Of a DNA stretch of 64,000 nt, positions 33,661-41,874 are shown piece after piece. Position numbers and translations under genes: made by a program. The stretch is from Streptomyces fungicidicus (GTDB lineage: Bacteria > Actinomycetota > Actinomycetes > Streptomycetales > Streptomycetaceae): positions 2,976,001-3,040,000 of the forward strand of contig NZ_CP023407.1 in assembly GCF_003665435.1 (NCBI RefSeq), given 5' to 3'. Within the stretch, counting starts at the first letter, position 1. Every line of letters begins with the position of its first letter. The notes beneath the pieces are model-generated. The model was not told where the DNA came from. It did no database searches and was given only the letters and a program-made list of their open reading frames with translations.

Positions 33661-33695
33661 CAGAGGCCCCGCCGCTACCAGCGACGGGGCCTCTG
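33661..33695 (-). terminator. Terminator of the tmRNA gene
   Basis: 16-bp arms with one mismatch (CAGAGGCCCCG... and its partner, three-base ACC loop), 16 bp beyond the tmRNA 3' end. Confidence 0.85.
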
Positions 33696-33710
33696 CCCAC
33701 ATGGGATGAG

Positions 33711-34111
33711 TGGAGATGGCGGGAATCGAACCCGCGTCCAACGGTGCGGAACCAGGGCTTCTCCGTGTGCAGTCGGCTGTGCTTTTCTCGGCCCCGGAGA
33801 TCACGCCGACAAGTCTCCGACGGGCCCAGTCACTGTGTGGTTTCCCTCTTCACCCCGTGACCAGGATCAAGGTTTAGTCCCCTAGATGATGCCAGGATCC
33901 GGGTCGGGAACATCCCCGGGCTGACACTCCCTTAAGTAGGGGAGCCGCTGCTCGCTACCTGAAGATCAGGCAGCGAGGGCGAGCTCGCCCTGGGAGATGG
34001 ATCGCTTGGAATTGGCGATTATTTTTTTCGGCCTGTGGTTTACGAGATCATGGCCGCTTCCTCGACACGCTTCCCCTGCTTCGACAGCCGCTGTCGAAAC
34101 CGATCATCCCC
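33711..34111 (-). ncRNA. ssrA: tmRNA (ssrA)
   Basis: Rescues stalled ribosomes with SmpB. The 5' end GGGGATG (34111-34105) pairs with CATCTCC (33718-33712) to form the acceptor stem. GGTTTCGAC follows the 5' end, and the T-arm GGGTTCGATTCCC is near the 3' end. The 3' CCA is not fully encoded. The tag frame (34016-33966) reads ANSKRSISQGELALAA then TGA. The ALAA end is the usual degradation signal. Length about 400 nt is normal. smpB lies 117 bp upstream on the same strand. Confidence 0.93.
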
Positions 34112-34228
34112 ATGTTGATTTTTCAAAACCCTCCGGAGAGGGGGCTCGCACCCGCTGTGAGGTGCTGTCGCCATCGTACGTGACCAACGCGGGTCGGTGC
34201 CAGCGTATTCCCGCGCCCTCGGCGGTGC

Positions 34229-34708
34229 CTAGGCGCGCTGCTTCCTGCGGACCGCGGAGATCGCCTTCTCGGTCTCGCGCCGGTCCTGCTTCTCGCGGAG
34301 CGTCTGCCGCTTGTCGTACTCCTTCTTGCCCTTGGCCAGCGCGATCTCGACCTTCGCACGGCCGTCCTTGAAGTACAGGGCGAGCGGCACGATGGTGTGC
34401 CCCGTCTCCTGCGACTTGGACTCGAGCTTGTCGATCTCCTCGCGGTGCAGCAGCAGCTTGCGCTTGCGCCGCGCGCTGTGGTTGGTCCAGGTGCCCTGGC
34501 TGTACTCCGGCACGTGCACGTTGTGCAGCCACGCCTCGTGGTCGTCCAGCTGGACGAAGCCGTCCACCAGCGACGCCCGTCCCTGGCGCAGGGACTTCAC
34601 CTCGGTGCCGGTGAGGACCAGGCCGGCCTCGTAGGTGTCGATGATGAGGTAGTCGTGCCGCGCCTTCTTGTTCTGCGCGATCAGCTTGCGCCCTTTTTCC
34701 TTAGCCAT
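34229..34708 (-). CDS. smpB: SsrA-binding protein SmpB
   Basis: 159 residues. The OB-fold core is clear ([30 protein letters not shown]), and the basic tail ends in [24 protein letters not shown] sequence that enters the ribosome A site. It binds the tmRNA encoded next to it. ATG 34708 (MAKEKGRK) is chosen; an ATG 12 bp upstream is possible. Confidence 0.95.
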   Translation of the reverse strand: MAKEKGRKLIAQNKKARHDYLIIDTYEAGLVLTGTEVKSLRQGRASLVDGFVQLDDHEAWLHNVHVPEYSQGTWTNHSARRKRKLLLHREEIDKLESKSQETGHTIVPLALYFKDGRAKVEIALAKGKKEYDKRQTLREKQDRRETEKAISAVRRKQRA

Positions 34709-34768
34709 AGTGCCGCCCATTTTCGCACTACGGAGGGGGTCGGCGGGAAGCCGATTATCGCCGGTGGC

Positions 34769-35929
34769 CTACCGGCCGAGTCCGCCGAGGACCGTCTCGG
34801 CCCGCCGGAGCGCCTCTTCCTCCCCGGCCTCCAGGTCGGGGGTGAGGCCGTGGCCGTCGACGCCCCGGCCGGAGGGGGTGCGGTAGTGGCCGACGGTCAG
34901 CTCGGCGACGGAGCCGTCGGGCAGCGTGGTCGGCATCTGCACGGAGCCCTTGCCGAAGGTGCGGGAGCCCACGACGACCGCCCGTCCGCGGTCCTGCAGG
35001 GCGCCGGTGAGCAGCTCGGCCGCGCTCATGGTCCCGCCGTCGACGAGCGCGACCAGGGGCCTGGTGGTGTCGCCGTCCGGCTCGGCGTGCAGGGCGCGCT
35101 GCTCGCCGTCGACGTCGTAGGTGGCGACCAGGCCGCCGTCGAGGAAGGCGGAGGCCGCGGTGACCGCCTCGGCGACCAGTCCGCCGGAGTTGCCCCGCAG
35201 GTCCAGGACGAGGCCGGCGCCGGCCGGGGCCTGCCGCACGGCGGTGCGGACCTCGTCGCCCGAGCCCTTGGTGAAGGCGCCGACCTTGATGACGGTGACG
35301 CCGGAGGCCAGCCGGCGGACGCCGACGGTGTCCCGGGAGAGCCGGGCCCGGCGCACGGTCTCGTGCCACGAGCGGCTGCCGCGTTCCAGACCGAGGCGGA
35401 CGGTGGTGCCGGCCCGCTCGCCGGTGGTCTCGCCGCGCAGTATCGAGACGACCTCGGTGACGGGCCGCCCGTCGACCTTCTCCCCGTCGACGCTGCGCAG
35501 CCGGTCGCCCACGCGGATTCCGGCGTCGGCGGCGGGCGTGTCGTCGCCGACCTTCGTCACCTCGATACGGCCGTCCCGCTCCCGGGCCCAGAGGCCGACG
35601 CCGGTGTAGCGGCCGTCCAGGGCCTCCTCGAACTCCTCGTACTCGGACTCGGAGTAGACGGCCGCCCAGCGGTCCCCGCTGCGGCTGACGGCGCGCCGGG
35701 CGGCCTCCATGGGGGAGGTGCCGTCGGCGGCGGCCTCCTCGGCCGCCTCGGCGATGTCGGCGTGGTGGCGGGAGGGAGCGGCGGGGGCCCCGTCCGCCGG
35801 GGTCCCGCCCTCGGTCCCGGGGAGGTTGCCGGTGGCGGCGCCGGCGACGAGCACGCTCGCGAACACCAAGGTCAGGGCGGCCCCGCGGCGGATGCGGCGG
35901 GGCTGACAGAACAGGGCACGACCTGACAT
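34769..35929 (-). CDS. C-terminal processing protease (S41, CtpA-like)
   Basis: 386 residues with an N-terminal signal/membrane segment (GAALTLVFASVLVAGAATG). A PDZ domain (about 100-195; GVGLWARERDG, GIRVGDRLRSVDG) is followed by the S41 catalytic region with Ser in GGTMSAAELL and Lys in GSRTFGKGSVQ. It should cleave exported substrates at their C-termini. It sits in the conserved ftsE-ftsX-ctp-smpB-ssrA block, hinting at a cell-envelope role. Confidence 0.92.
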   Translation of the reverse strand: MSGRALFCQPRRIRRGAALTLVFASVLVAGAATGNLPGTEGGTPADGAPAAPSRHHADIAEAAEEAAADGTSPMEAARRAVSRSGDRWAAVYSESEYEEFEEALDGRYTGVGLWARERDGRIEVTKVGDDTPAADAGIRVGDRLRSVDGEKVDGRPVTEVVSILRGETTGERAGTTVRLGLERGSRSWHETVRRARLSRDTVGVRRLASGVTVIKVGAFTKGSGDEVRTAVRQAPAGAGLVLDLRGNSGGLVAEAVTAASAFLDGGLVATYDVDGEQRALHAEPDGDTTRPLVALVDGGTMSAAELLTGALQDRGRAVVVGSRTFGKGSVQMPTTLPDGSVAELTVGHYRTPSGRGVDGHGLTPDLEAGEEEALRRAETVLGGLGR

Positions 35930-35953
35930 GCCGGTGAGTCTAGGACAACGCGA

Positions 35954-35985
35954 AGGGGCGCACGGTCCGTTGACCGCACGCCCCT
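35954..35985 (-). terminator. Hairpin after ftsX
   Basis: AGGGGCG outer and GGTC inner pairing around a CGTT loop with a 3-base internal mismatch, 12 bp after the ftsX stop. Confidence 0.7.
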
Positions 35986-35996
35986 CTTGGCAAGAG

Positions 35997-36914
35997 TCAC
36001 ACCTTCAGATACTTGCGCAACGCGAAGAACGCGGCCAGCGCGGGCATCAGGAGACTCGTCGCGAGGATCAGCGGAAGCTTCGTCAGGACGGCGTCCCAGC
36101 CGATGAAGCTGATCAGGGTCAGCTTCTCGGACAGGGCCAGTCCGTGGTCGATGAGGAAGTACCGCCCGACCAGAAGGAATCCGCACGCGAGCATGCCGCC
36201 GATGAGTCCGGCGACGGCCGCCTCCATGATGAAGGGCGCCTGGATGTAGAAGCCGGAGGCGCCTACCAGCCGCATGATGCCGGTCTCGCGGCGGCGGCTG
36301 AACGCGGAGACGCGCACCGTGTTGACGATCAGCATCAGGGCGACGATCAGCATCAGCGCCATCACCGCGAGAGCGGCGACGTTCATGCCTTCCAGCAGCT
36401 CGAAGAGGTTGTCCAGGAGCCCCTTCTGGTCCTGCACCGACTGCACGCCGTCACGCCCGTTGAAGGCGGTCGCGATGACCTGGTACTTCTCCGGGTCCTT
36501 CAGCTTGATGCGGTAGGACTCCTGCATCTGGTCCGGCGTCAGGGAGCTGGCCAGCGGGGAGTCGCCGAACTGCTCCTTGTAGTGCTTGTACGCCTCGTCC
36601 TGCGACTCGTACGTCACCGAGTCGATGACCGTCATCTTCTCCAGGTCGGACTTGATCTGACCCTTCTGGTCGTCGGTCACCGCGCCCTTGGCGCAGTTGG
36701 GGTCGGACTCGGCGTCGCTCTTGTTGCACAGGAAGATGGAGACGTTGACCTTGTCGTACCAGTAGCCCTTCATCGTGTTCACCTGGTCGCTCATCAGGAG
36801 CGACCCGCCGAACAGGGCGAGCGACAGGGCGACGGAGACGACGACGGCGAAGGTCATCGTCAGGTTGCGGCGGAGACCTACGCCGATCTCCGACAGGACG
36901 AACTGGGCGCGCAT
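35997..36914 (-). CDS. ftsX: Cell-division ABC permease FtsX
   Basis: 305 residues with four membrane spans. A long extracellular loop (about 45-170) follows the first span and carries two cysteines (FLCNKS, PNCAKG). In Actinobacteria FtsX activates peptidoglycan hydrolases such as RipC through this loop. The C-terminal FtsX core includes IVNTVRVSAFSRRRETGIMRLVGAS. ATG 36914 lies 30 bp after the ftsE stop, so the two genes form one operon. Confidence 0.95.
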   Translation of the reverse strand: MRAQFVLSEIGVGLRRNLTMTFAVVVSVALSLALFGGSLLMSDQVNTMKGYWYDKVNVSIFLCNKSDAESDPNCAKGAVTDDQKGQIKSDLEKMTVIDSVTYESQDEAYKHYKEQFGDSPLASSLTPDQMQESYRIKLKDPEKYQVIATAFNGRDGVQSVQDQKGLLDNLFELLEGMNVAALAVMALMLIVALMLIVNTVRVSAFSRRRETGIMRLVGASGFYIQAPFIMEAAVAGLIGGMLACGFLLVGRYFLIDHGLALSEKLTLISFIGWDAVLTKLPLILATSLLMPALAAFFALRKYLKV

Positions 36915-36943
36915 GGCGTCTGATCAAGCCTTTCCGTGGAGCG

Positions 36944-37633
36944 TCAGTGCTGGTAGCCGTAGACGCCGCGTGCCTGGTCGCGGACGAGACGGCCCTGCTC
37001 CAGCTCGATGACGCGCTTGCGCATCTGGTCCACGATGTTCTGGTCGTGCGTCGCCATCACCACGGTGGTGCCCGTCCGGTTGATCCGGTCGAGCAGCTTC
37101 ATGATGCCGACGGAGGTCTGCGGGTCGAGGTTGCCGGTGGGCTCGTCGCAGATGAGCAGCTTGGGCCGGTTGACGAAGGCCCGGGCGATGGCGACGCGCT
37201 GCTGCTCACCGCCGGAGAGCTCGCCGGGCATCCGGTCCTCCTTGCCGCCGAGCCCGACGAGGTCGAGCACCTGCGGCACGGACTTGCGGATCTCGCCGCG
37301 GGACTTGCCGATGACCTCCTGCGCGAAGGCGACGTTCTCGGCGACCGTCTTGTTCGGCAGCAGGCGGAAGTCCTGGAACACGGTCCCCAGCTGGCGCCGG
37401 ATCTGCGGCACCTTCCAGTTGGAGACGCGCGCGAGATCCTTGCCCAGGACGTGCACCTGCCCCTGGCTGGCCCGCTCCTCGCGGAGGACCAGCCGCAGGA
37501 AGGTGGACTTTCCGGAGCCGGAGGACCCCACGAGGAAGACGAACTCGCCGCGCTCCACTTCCAGGGAGACATCCCTGAGCGCAGGACGGTTCTGCTTGGG
37601 GTAGGCCTTGGACACGTTGTCGAATCGGATCAC
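36944..37633 (-). CDS. ftsE: Cell-division ATP-binding protein FtsE
   Basis: 229-residue ABC ATPase: Walker [11 protein letters not shown]-loop TVFQDFRLL, signature [14 protein letters not shown], Walker [14 protein letters not shown]-loop ATHDQ. It partners FtsX in the divisome and peptidoglycan hydrolysis control. It starts at GTG 37633 ([10 protein letters not shown]) without a clear ribosome site. Confidence 0.95.
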   Translation of the reverse strand: MIRFDNVSKAYPKQNRPALRDVSLEVERGEFVFLVGSSGSGKSTFLRLVLREERASQGQVHVLGKDLARVSNWKVPQIRRQLGTVFQDFRLLPNKTVAENVAFAQEVIGKSRGEIRKSVPQVLDLVGLGGKEDRMPGELSGGEQQRVAIARAFVNRPKLLICDEPTGNLDPQTSVGIMKLLDRINRTGTTVVMATHDQNIVDQMRKRVIELEQGRLVRDQARGVYGYQH

Positions 37634-37839
37634 GGATGCACCACGGGTAGCCGGGGGTAGATGAGCGTGACCATACGCGACCCGGGGAGGCGAGCGCAGG
37701 CACCGGAGGCGTTGTGCAGCGGTTCGCCCTTTTGTTCCGGCCCCGGGCGGCAGCCGCGGGAACCTGGCACAGTGGAAGGGGAACGTTCGCGAGGAAGTGG
37801 GCGTTGTTCATCTGGAACAGGTGCGAGGAGGGCGAGCGC

Positions 37840-38031
37840 ATGACGTACGACAGGCTGGTGTGCGCGAACTGCGCCGCGCCCGTGAGCGAGGGCCGGTGCC
37901 CGGTGTGCCGCGCGAACCGTGAGCGGCTGCAGCAGGAGAACTTCTTCGCCGGGCTGAACCCCATGATGCTGATCGCCCTGCTCGCGGTGCTGATCGCGGC
38001 GGTGGCGCTGCTGGCCCACCAGACCGTCTGA
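37840..38031 (+). CDS. Small zinc-ribbon membrane protein
   Basis: 63 residues. Two CxxC pairs at the N-terminus (CANCAAPVSEGRCPVC) should bind zinc, and one membrane span follows (MMLIALLAVLIAAVALLA). ATG 37840 has GAGGAGGG. Unknown function. It is divergent from ftsE, with a hairpin at 38052-38083 after it. Confidence 0.82.
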   Translation: MTYDRLVCANCAAPVSEGRCPVCRANRERLQQENFFAGLNPMMLIALLAVLIAAVALLAHQTV

Positions 38032-38051
38032 CACGCCCCGAAACGTAAGCG

Positions 38052-38083
38052 AGGGCCCGGAGCGCGGTTGCGCTCCGGGCCCT
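38052..38083. terminator. Bidirectional 14-bp hairpin
   Basis: Perfect AGGGCCCGGAGCGC arms and a GGTT loop between two convergent genes. Confidence 0.88.
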
Positions 38084-38126
38084 TCGCCTCAGCTCACGCG
38101 TACGGTGCGTGCGCGGGCGGCCACCG

Positions 38127-38798
38127 TCAGGCGGCGGCGCCCCCGCGGCCGTCCATCAGGCGCGGCAGGATCCGGAAGCCGATGCCGCCGGCGATCATCG
38201 TGGCGGCGCCGATCAGCAGGAAGGTGGTCTCGGCGGCACCGGTCTCGGCGAGCTCCTTGCCGTTGCCCTGGGCCGAGGTGGCCGGGGCCTCGTCGCCGGT
38301 GTCGGTGAGGGCGGAGGAGCCCTCGTCCTGCGGGGAGGCGCCGCCGTCGGGGTCGGCGGCGTTGCCGCCACCGTTGCCGCCGCCGTTGCCGTTGCCGTTG
38401 CCCGGGTTCTCGGAGGGCTCCTCGGTGGGCTCGGTGGGCTCCCCGGTGGGCTCCTCCGGGTCCGTGGGGTCGGTCGGGTCGGTGGGGTCAGTCGGATCGG
38501 TCGGGTCCGTCGGGTCCGTGGGGTCAGTCGGATCGGTCGGGTCCGTGGGGTCCGTCGGGTCCGTGGGGTCCGGGTCCCCCGGGATCGAGGTCGGCGGGTC
38601 CGTGGGCTCCTCCTCGCCCGGGTCGTCCTCATTGCCGGCGTTGGCGCTGACACCGAGGCCGAGGCCCTCGTCGCTCGCCGAGGCGCTGACGCCGATGTCG
38701 AGTGCGGAGGCCGCGCCGGCCGCCGTCAGCGAGGCACCGGCCGCGATCACGGCGCCCGCCGCGATCCGTGCGACACGGATCCGCGTCTTCTTGGTCAT
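38127..38798 (-). CDS. LAXTG surface protein with DPT repeat
   Basis: 223 residues. A signal peptide (RIAAGAVIAAGASLTAAGAASA) precedes a short domain and an acidic run of about eleven DPT triplets. A Gly/Asn-rich linker follows, then LAETG, a hydrophobic span and a final Arg-containing tail. LAETG plus span plus basic tail is the substrate signal of class E sortases, so the protein should be attached to the cell wall. The rigid Asp-Pro-Thr stalk resembles wall-spanning linkers. Function otherwise unknown. Confidence 0.87.
   Translation of the reverse strand: MTKKTRIRVARIAAGAVIAAGASLTAAGAASALDIGVSASASDEGLGLGVSANAGNEDDPGEEEPTDPPTSIPGDPDPTDPTDPTDPTDPTDPTDPTDPTDPTDPTDPTDPTDPEEPTGEPTEPTEEPSENPGNGNGNGGGNGGGNAADPDGGASPQDEGSSALTDTGDEAPATSAQGNGKELAETGAAETTFLLIGAATMIAGGIGFRILPRLMDGRGGAAA
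38458..38575. repeat. 9-nt tandem repeat encoding DPT
   Basis: About eleven units of the form GGGTCNGTN (plus strand) with a repeated longer block, so copy number may vary by slippage. Confidence 0.8.
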
Positions 38799-39108
38799 GT
38801 GGTTGCTACCCCCAGTAGCTCATCGTCAATGAGGCGGCGCTCGGGGCCGTGATCAACGGGGGTGCTGCTGCGGTGGAACGCCCCCCGGTTCACATGCGCC
38901 CCAGAGATACGCATGCCACACTCCACCCTTCCGATTTTCCAAAAGAACGTCAAGGCCGTTGCGTACGCGATGTCCAACTAAGCGCGCTTTGCGGAACATT
39001 GAAGCTGTGAGTGTGATGTAAATCCCGGACATCCCCGGCACGCAAAAGGCAACTGCCGCCTCAGGGGCGGCAGTTGCCTTGTCGACAAAGCGGCGTTCGC
39101 GCCGGCAG
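38799..39108. other. Intergenic region between prfB and the LAXTG gene
   Basis: 310 bp holding the prfB terminator (39046-39080) and, presumably, the LAXTG gene promoter; a TTGACG occurs on the minus strand near 38955. No gene seen. Confidence 0.5.
39046..39080 (-). terminator. prfB terminator
   Basis: Perfect 15-bp stem (AAGGCAACTGCCGCC arms, 5-base loop), followed on the minus strand by TTTT, 28 bp after the prfB stop. Confidence 0.9.
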
Positions 39109-40215
39109 TTACTTCTCCTGCTGCTTGCGCCAGCGAATTCCGGCCTCGAGGAAACCGTCGATCTCACCGTTGAATACGGACTCGGGGTTACCGACTTCGT
39201 GCTCCGTGCGCAGGTCCTTGACCATCTGGTAGGGGTGCAGCACGTACGAACGCATCTGGTTGCCCCAGGAGTTGCCGCCGTCGCCCTTGAGGGCGTCCAT
39301 CTTGGCCTGCTCCTCCTGGCGGCGCCGCTCGAGGAGCTTGGCCTGGAGCACGTTCATCGCGGTCGCCTTGTTCTGGATCTGCGAGCGCTCGTTCTGGCAG
39401 GAGACCACGATGCCGGTGGGGAGGTGGGTGAGCCGCACCGCGGAGTCGGTGGTGTTCACGCCCTGGCCGCCGGGGCCGGAGGAGCGGTAGACGTCCACGC
39501 GCAGCTCGGACTCGTCGATCTCGATGTGGTCGGTCTGCTCGACCACGGGGAGGATCTCCACGCCCGCGAAGGAGGTCTGGCGGCGGCCCTGGTTGTCGAA
39601 GGGCGAGATGCGCACCAGGCGGTGGGTGCCCTGCTCGACGGAGAGGGTGCCGTAGGCGTAGGGCGCCTGGACGGAGAAGGTGGTCGACTTGATGCCGGCC
39701 TCCTCCGCGTACGAGGTCTCGATCAGCTCGGTCTTGTAGCCGTGCTGCTCGGCCCAGCGCAGGTACATCCGCTGGAGCTTCTCGGCGAAGTCGGCGGCGT
39801 CGACGCCACCGGCCTCCGCGCGGATGTTGACGAGCGCCTCACGGGAGTCGTACTCGCCGCTGAGCAGCGTCCGGACCTCCATCTCGTCCAGCGCCTTCTT
39901 GACGAGGGTGAGCTCGGACTCGGCCTCCGCGCGGGTGTCCGGGTCGTCCTCCTCCTCGGCCATCTCGAAGAGCACGGCGAGATCGTCGATCCGGCCGCGC
40001 AGCCCTTCGGCCTTCCGCACCTCGGCCTGGAGGTGGGAGAGCTTGCTGGTGATCTTCTGCGCCTCGTCCGGGTTGTCCCACAGGGACGGCGCGGCCGCCT
40101 GCTCCTCGAGCACGGCGATGTCTGCCCTCAGCTTGTCGAGGTCCAGGACGGCCTCGATCGACTCCATGGTCGAGGAGAGGGACTTGAGCTCTTCGGATAC
40201 ATCGACGACTGCCAC
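39109..40215 (-). CDS. prfB: Peptide chain release factor 2
   Basis: 368 residues; ends translation at UGA and UAA. GGQ is at 249-251 ([10 protein letters not shown]) and the SPF anticodon-like motif at 204-206. The GTG at 40215 ([11 protein letters not shown]) is chosen to match known RF2 N-termini; GGAGG lies very close to it. No in-frame TGA or shift signal appears early in the gene, so the programmed frameshift of E. coli prfB is absent. Confidence 0.93.
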   Translation of the reverse strand: MAVVDVSEELKSLSSTMESIEAVLDLDKLRADIAVLEEQAAAPSLWDNPDEAQKITSKLSHLQAEVRKAEGLRGRIDDLAVLFEMAEEEDDPDTRAEAESELTLVKKALDEMEVRTLLSGEYDSREALVNIRAEAGGVDAADFAEKLQRMYLRWAEQHGYKTELIETSYAEEAGIKSTTFSVQAPYAYGTLSVEQGTHRLVRISPFDNQGRRQTSFAGVEILPVVEQTDHIEIDESELRVDVYRSSGPGGQGVNTTDSAVRLTHLPTGIVVSCQNERSQIQNKATAMNVLQAKLLERRRQEEQAKMDALKGDGGNSWGNQMRSYVLHPYQMVKDLRTEHEVGNPESVFNGEIDGFLEAGIRWRKQQEK

Positions 40216-40520
40216 GCCCTCCAGCGTAACGGCTCCGCCGGGCGGCCCACGCAGTGCGCCGTGGCGGCTGCCGCCCGGGGCGCCGCCCCCGGCCCCCTGC
40301 TCACCCCGCCCGCCACGGCGGAGCCGCCCGCCGACAGGGGCTGACCGGGGACACCCCGGGGGACTGAGGTCCACGCCTGCCCCCTACCGCCCCGGCGGCA
40401 GAGCCGCATGTCGGCACGAGCTCACGGCGCTGGGGAAGGCGGGTGGGAGGGGGCCTCGCTCCGGGGCCCTTGCGTCCCCGTGGCGGGGGCGGAGACCGGC
40501 ACGGCGTCGTGCCCCTGGGG
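40216..40520. other. Gene-free gap between pkaB and prfB
   Basis: 305 bp, very GC-rich, with no supportable gene, RNA or strong hairpin that I can see. Confidence 0.5.
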
Positions 40521-41765
40521 TCACGGGTTGGCCGGGGCCGAGTTGCGGGTGTCGTCGGGGGTGGGGGGCTCGTCGTCCGTGGTGGCGAGCCAGGTGCCGA
40601 TGCCGGCCGCGGCGAGGAGCACCGCCGCCACCGCCAGGGTCAGGCGTCGCCGGCGGGTCACGGCGCGGTTGCGGGCGGAGCCCGGTCTGCGGGCGCCCGT
40701 CGCGCGGGGCGCGCGGGCCGTGCCGCGGGCGCCGCCGGCCAGCTCGTCGGGGGCCGGGACCCTCATCGACGTATGCGTGTCGCGGTTGGAGTCGGCCGGC
40801 TTCGCCCCCGGCACCAGCGGGACGGCGCCGCGGCGGCGTACCGGTTGCCCGGAGGCCGGGACGGAACCGGAGGGCGGCAGGTCCTCTCCCTCCTCGTCCG
40901 GCTGCTCGGTGTCCGGCTCGTCCACGTCCAGCGGCGGCATGCCCTCCAGCATCGGCAGCAGCTCGCGCAGCCGGGCGCCCAGCTCCGAGGCGCGCAGCCG
41001 GGACGCCGGGGCCTTCGCCAGGCACTGCACCAGCAGCTGCCACAGCTCGTCCGGGATGCCGGGGAGGGGGACCACCGTCTCGGTGACGTGGCGGCGCAGG
41101 ACCGCCCCCGGGTGCCCGCCGCCGAACGGCGTGAAGCCCGCGAGCAGCTCGTACAGGACCGTGGCCAGCGCGTAGATGTCGACCGACGCGCGCGGCGGCA
41201 GGCCCTCCACGATCTCCGGCGCCAGATAGTCCGGAGTGCCGATGATCTTCGTGGCGCGGGTGCGGCGCGGCGTGTCGATGAGTTTCGCCACGCCGAAGTC
41301 CGTGAGCAGGGCGCGGTGCGAGCCGCCGGGGCCGAGCGGGCCCTGCATGTCGAGCAGCACGTTCTCCGGCTTGACGTCGCGGTGCACGACCCCGGCCGCG
41401 TGCGCCGCGGCCAGCCCGTCGGCGACGTCGGCGACGATCGCCACGGCGGCCTCCGGCGCCAGCCTGCGCTCCCGGTCGAGGCGGGTGCGCAGGTCCGTGC
41501 CGCGGACCAGGTCCATCACCAGCGCGAGATCGTTGCCGTCGACCACCAGGTCGCGCACCGAGACGACGTGCGGGTGCTCCAGACCGAGCAGCGCGGTCCG
41601 CTCCTGCACGAAGCGGCCGACGAGCTCCTGGTCCGAGGAGAGATCCTCACGCAGCAGCTTGATGGCGACGGGCCCGTCGGGGCCGTCGCCCAGCCACACC
41701 GTGCCGGCGCTGCCCCGCCCGAGGATCTGATGGGCGGTGTACCGGCTGCCGATTCTCCGTGCCAA
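40521..41765 (-). CDS. pkaB: Ser/Thr protein kinase (PkaB-like)
   Basis: 414 residues. Hanks-type kinase: GRGSAGTVW glycine loop, AIKLL lysine, HRDVKPENVLLD catalytic loop, TDFGVAKL, GTPDYLAPE. A disordered basic/acidic linker is followed by one span near the C-terminus (LTLAVAAVLLAAAGIGTWL) and a short outside tail without PASTA repeats. It starts at TTG 41765 with AGGAG upstream. The tandem order and sizes fit S. coelicolor pkaA (larger) and pkaB (smaller), as I recall. Confidence 0.9.
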   Translation of the reverse strand: MARRIGSRYTAHQILGRGSAGTVWLGDGPDGPVAIKLLREDLSSDQELVGRFVQERTALLGLEHPHVVSVRDLVVDGNDLALVMDLVRGTDLRTRLDRERRLAPEAAVAIVADVADGLAAAHAAGVVHRDVKPENVLLDMQGPLGPGGSHRALLTDFGVAKLIDTPRRTRATKIIGTPDYLAPEIVEGLPPRASVDIYALATVLYELLAGFTPFGGGHPGAVLRRHVTETVVPLPGIPDELWQLLVQCLAKAPASRLRASELGARLRELLPMLEGMPPLDVDEPDTEQPDEEGEDLPPSGSVPASGQPVRRRGAVPLVPGAKPADSNRDTHTSMRVPAPDELAGGARGTARAPRATGARRPGSARNRAVTRRRRLTLAVAAVLLAAAGIGTWLATTDDEPPTPDDTRNSAPANP

Positions 41766-41874
41766 GACTGCTCCTACCGACGCGTGTTGTCGCCAAAGCT
41801 ACGCGTCCGGAGCACCGGCCTTCACGCGGGATCCGGAAATCAGCCCTCAGATGTCGACAAATCAGCAAACAGGC

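Noticed and set aside
33711..33790. tRNA-like T-arm and acceptor on the minus strand
   Set aside because: It is the tRNA-like 3' end of tmRNA, whose 5' end and tag frame are found 400 bp away; not a separate tRNA.
38213..38653. Other-frame Arg/Pro-rich open frames across the DPT repeat
   Set aside because: Shadows of a short-period repeat; only the frame with signal peptide and LAETG makes a sensible protein.
39109..40215. Programmed frameshift in prfB
   Set aside because: No in-frame TGA or slippery sequence near the start; the frame is continuous.
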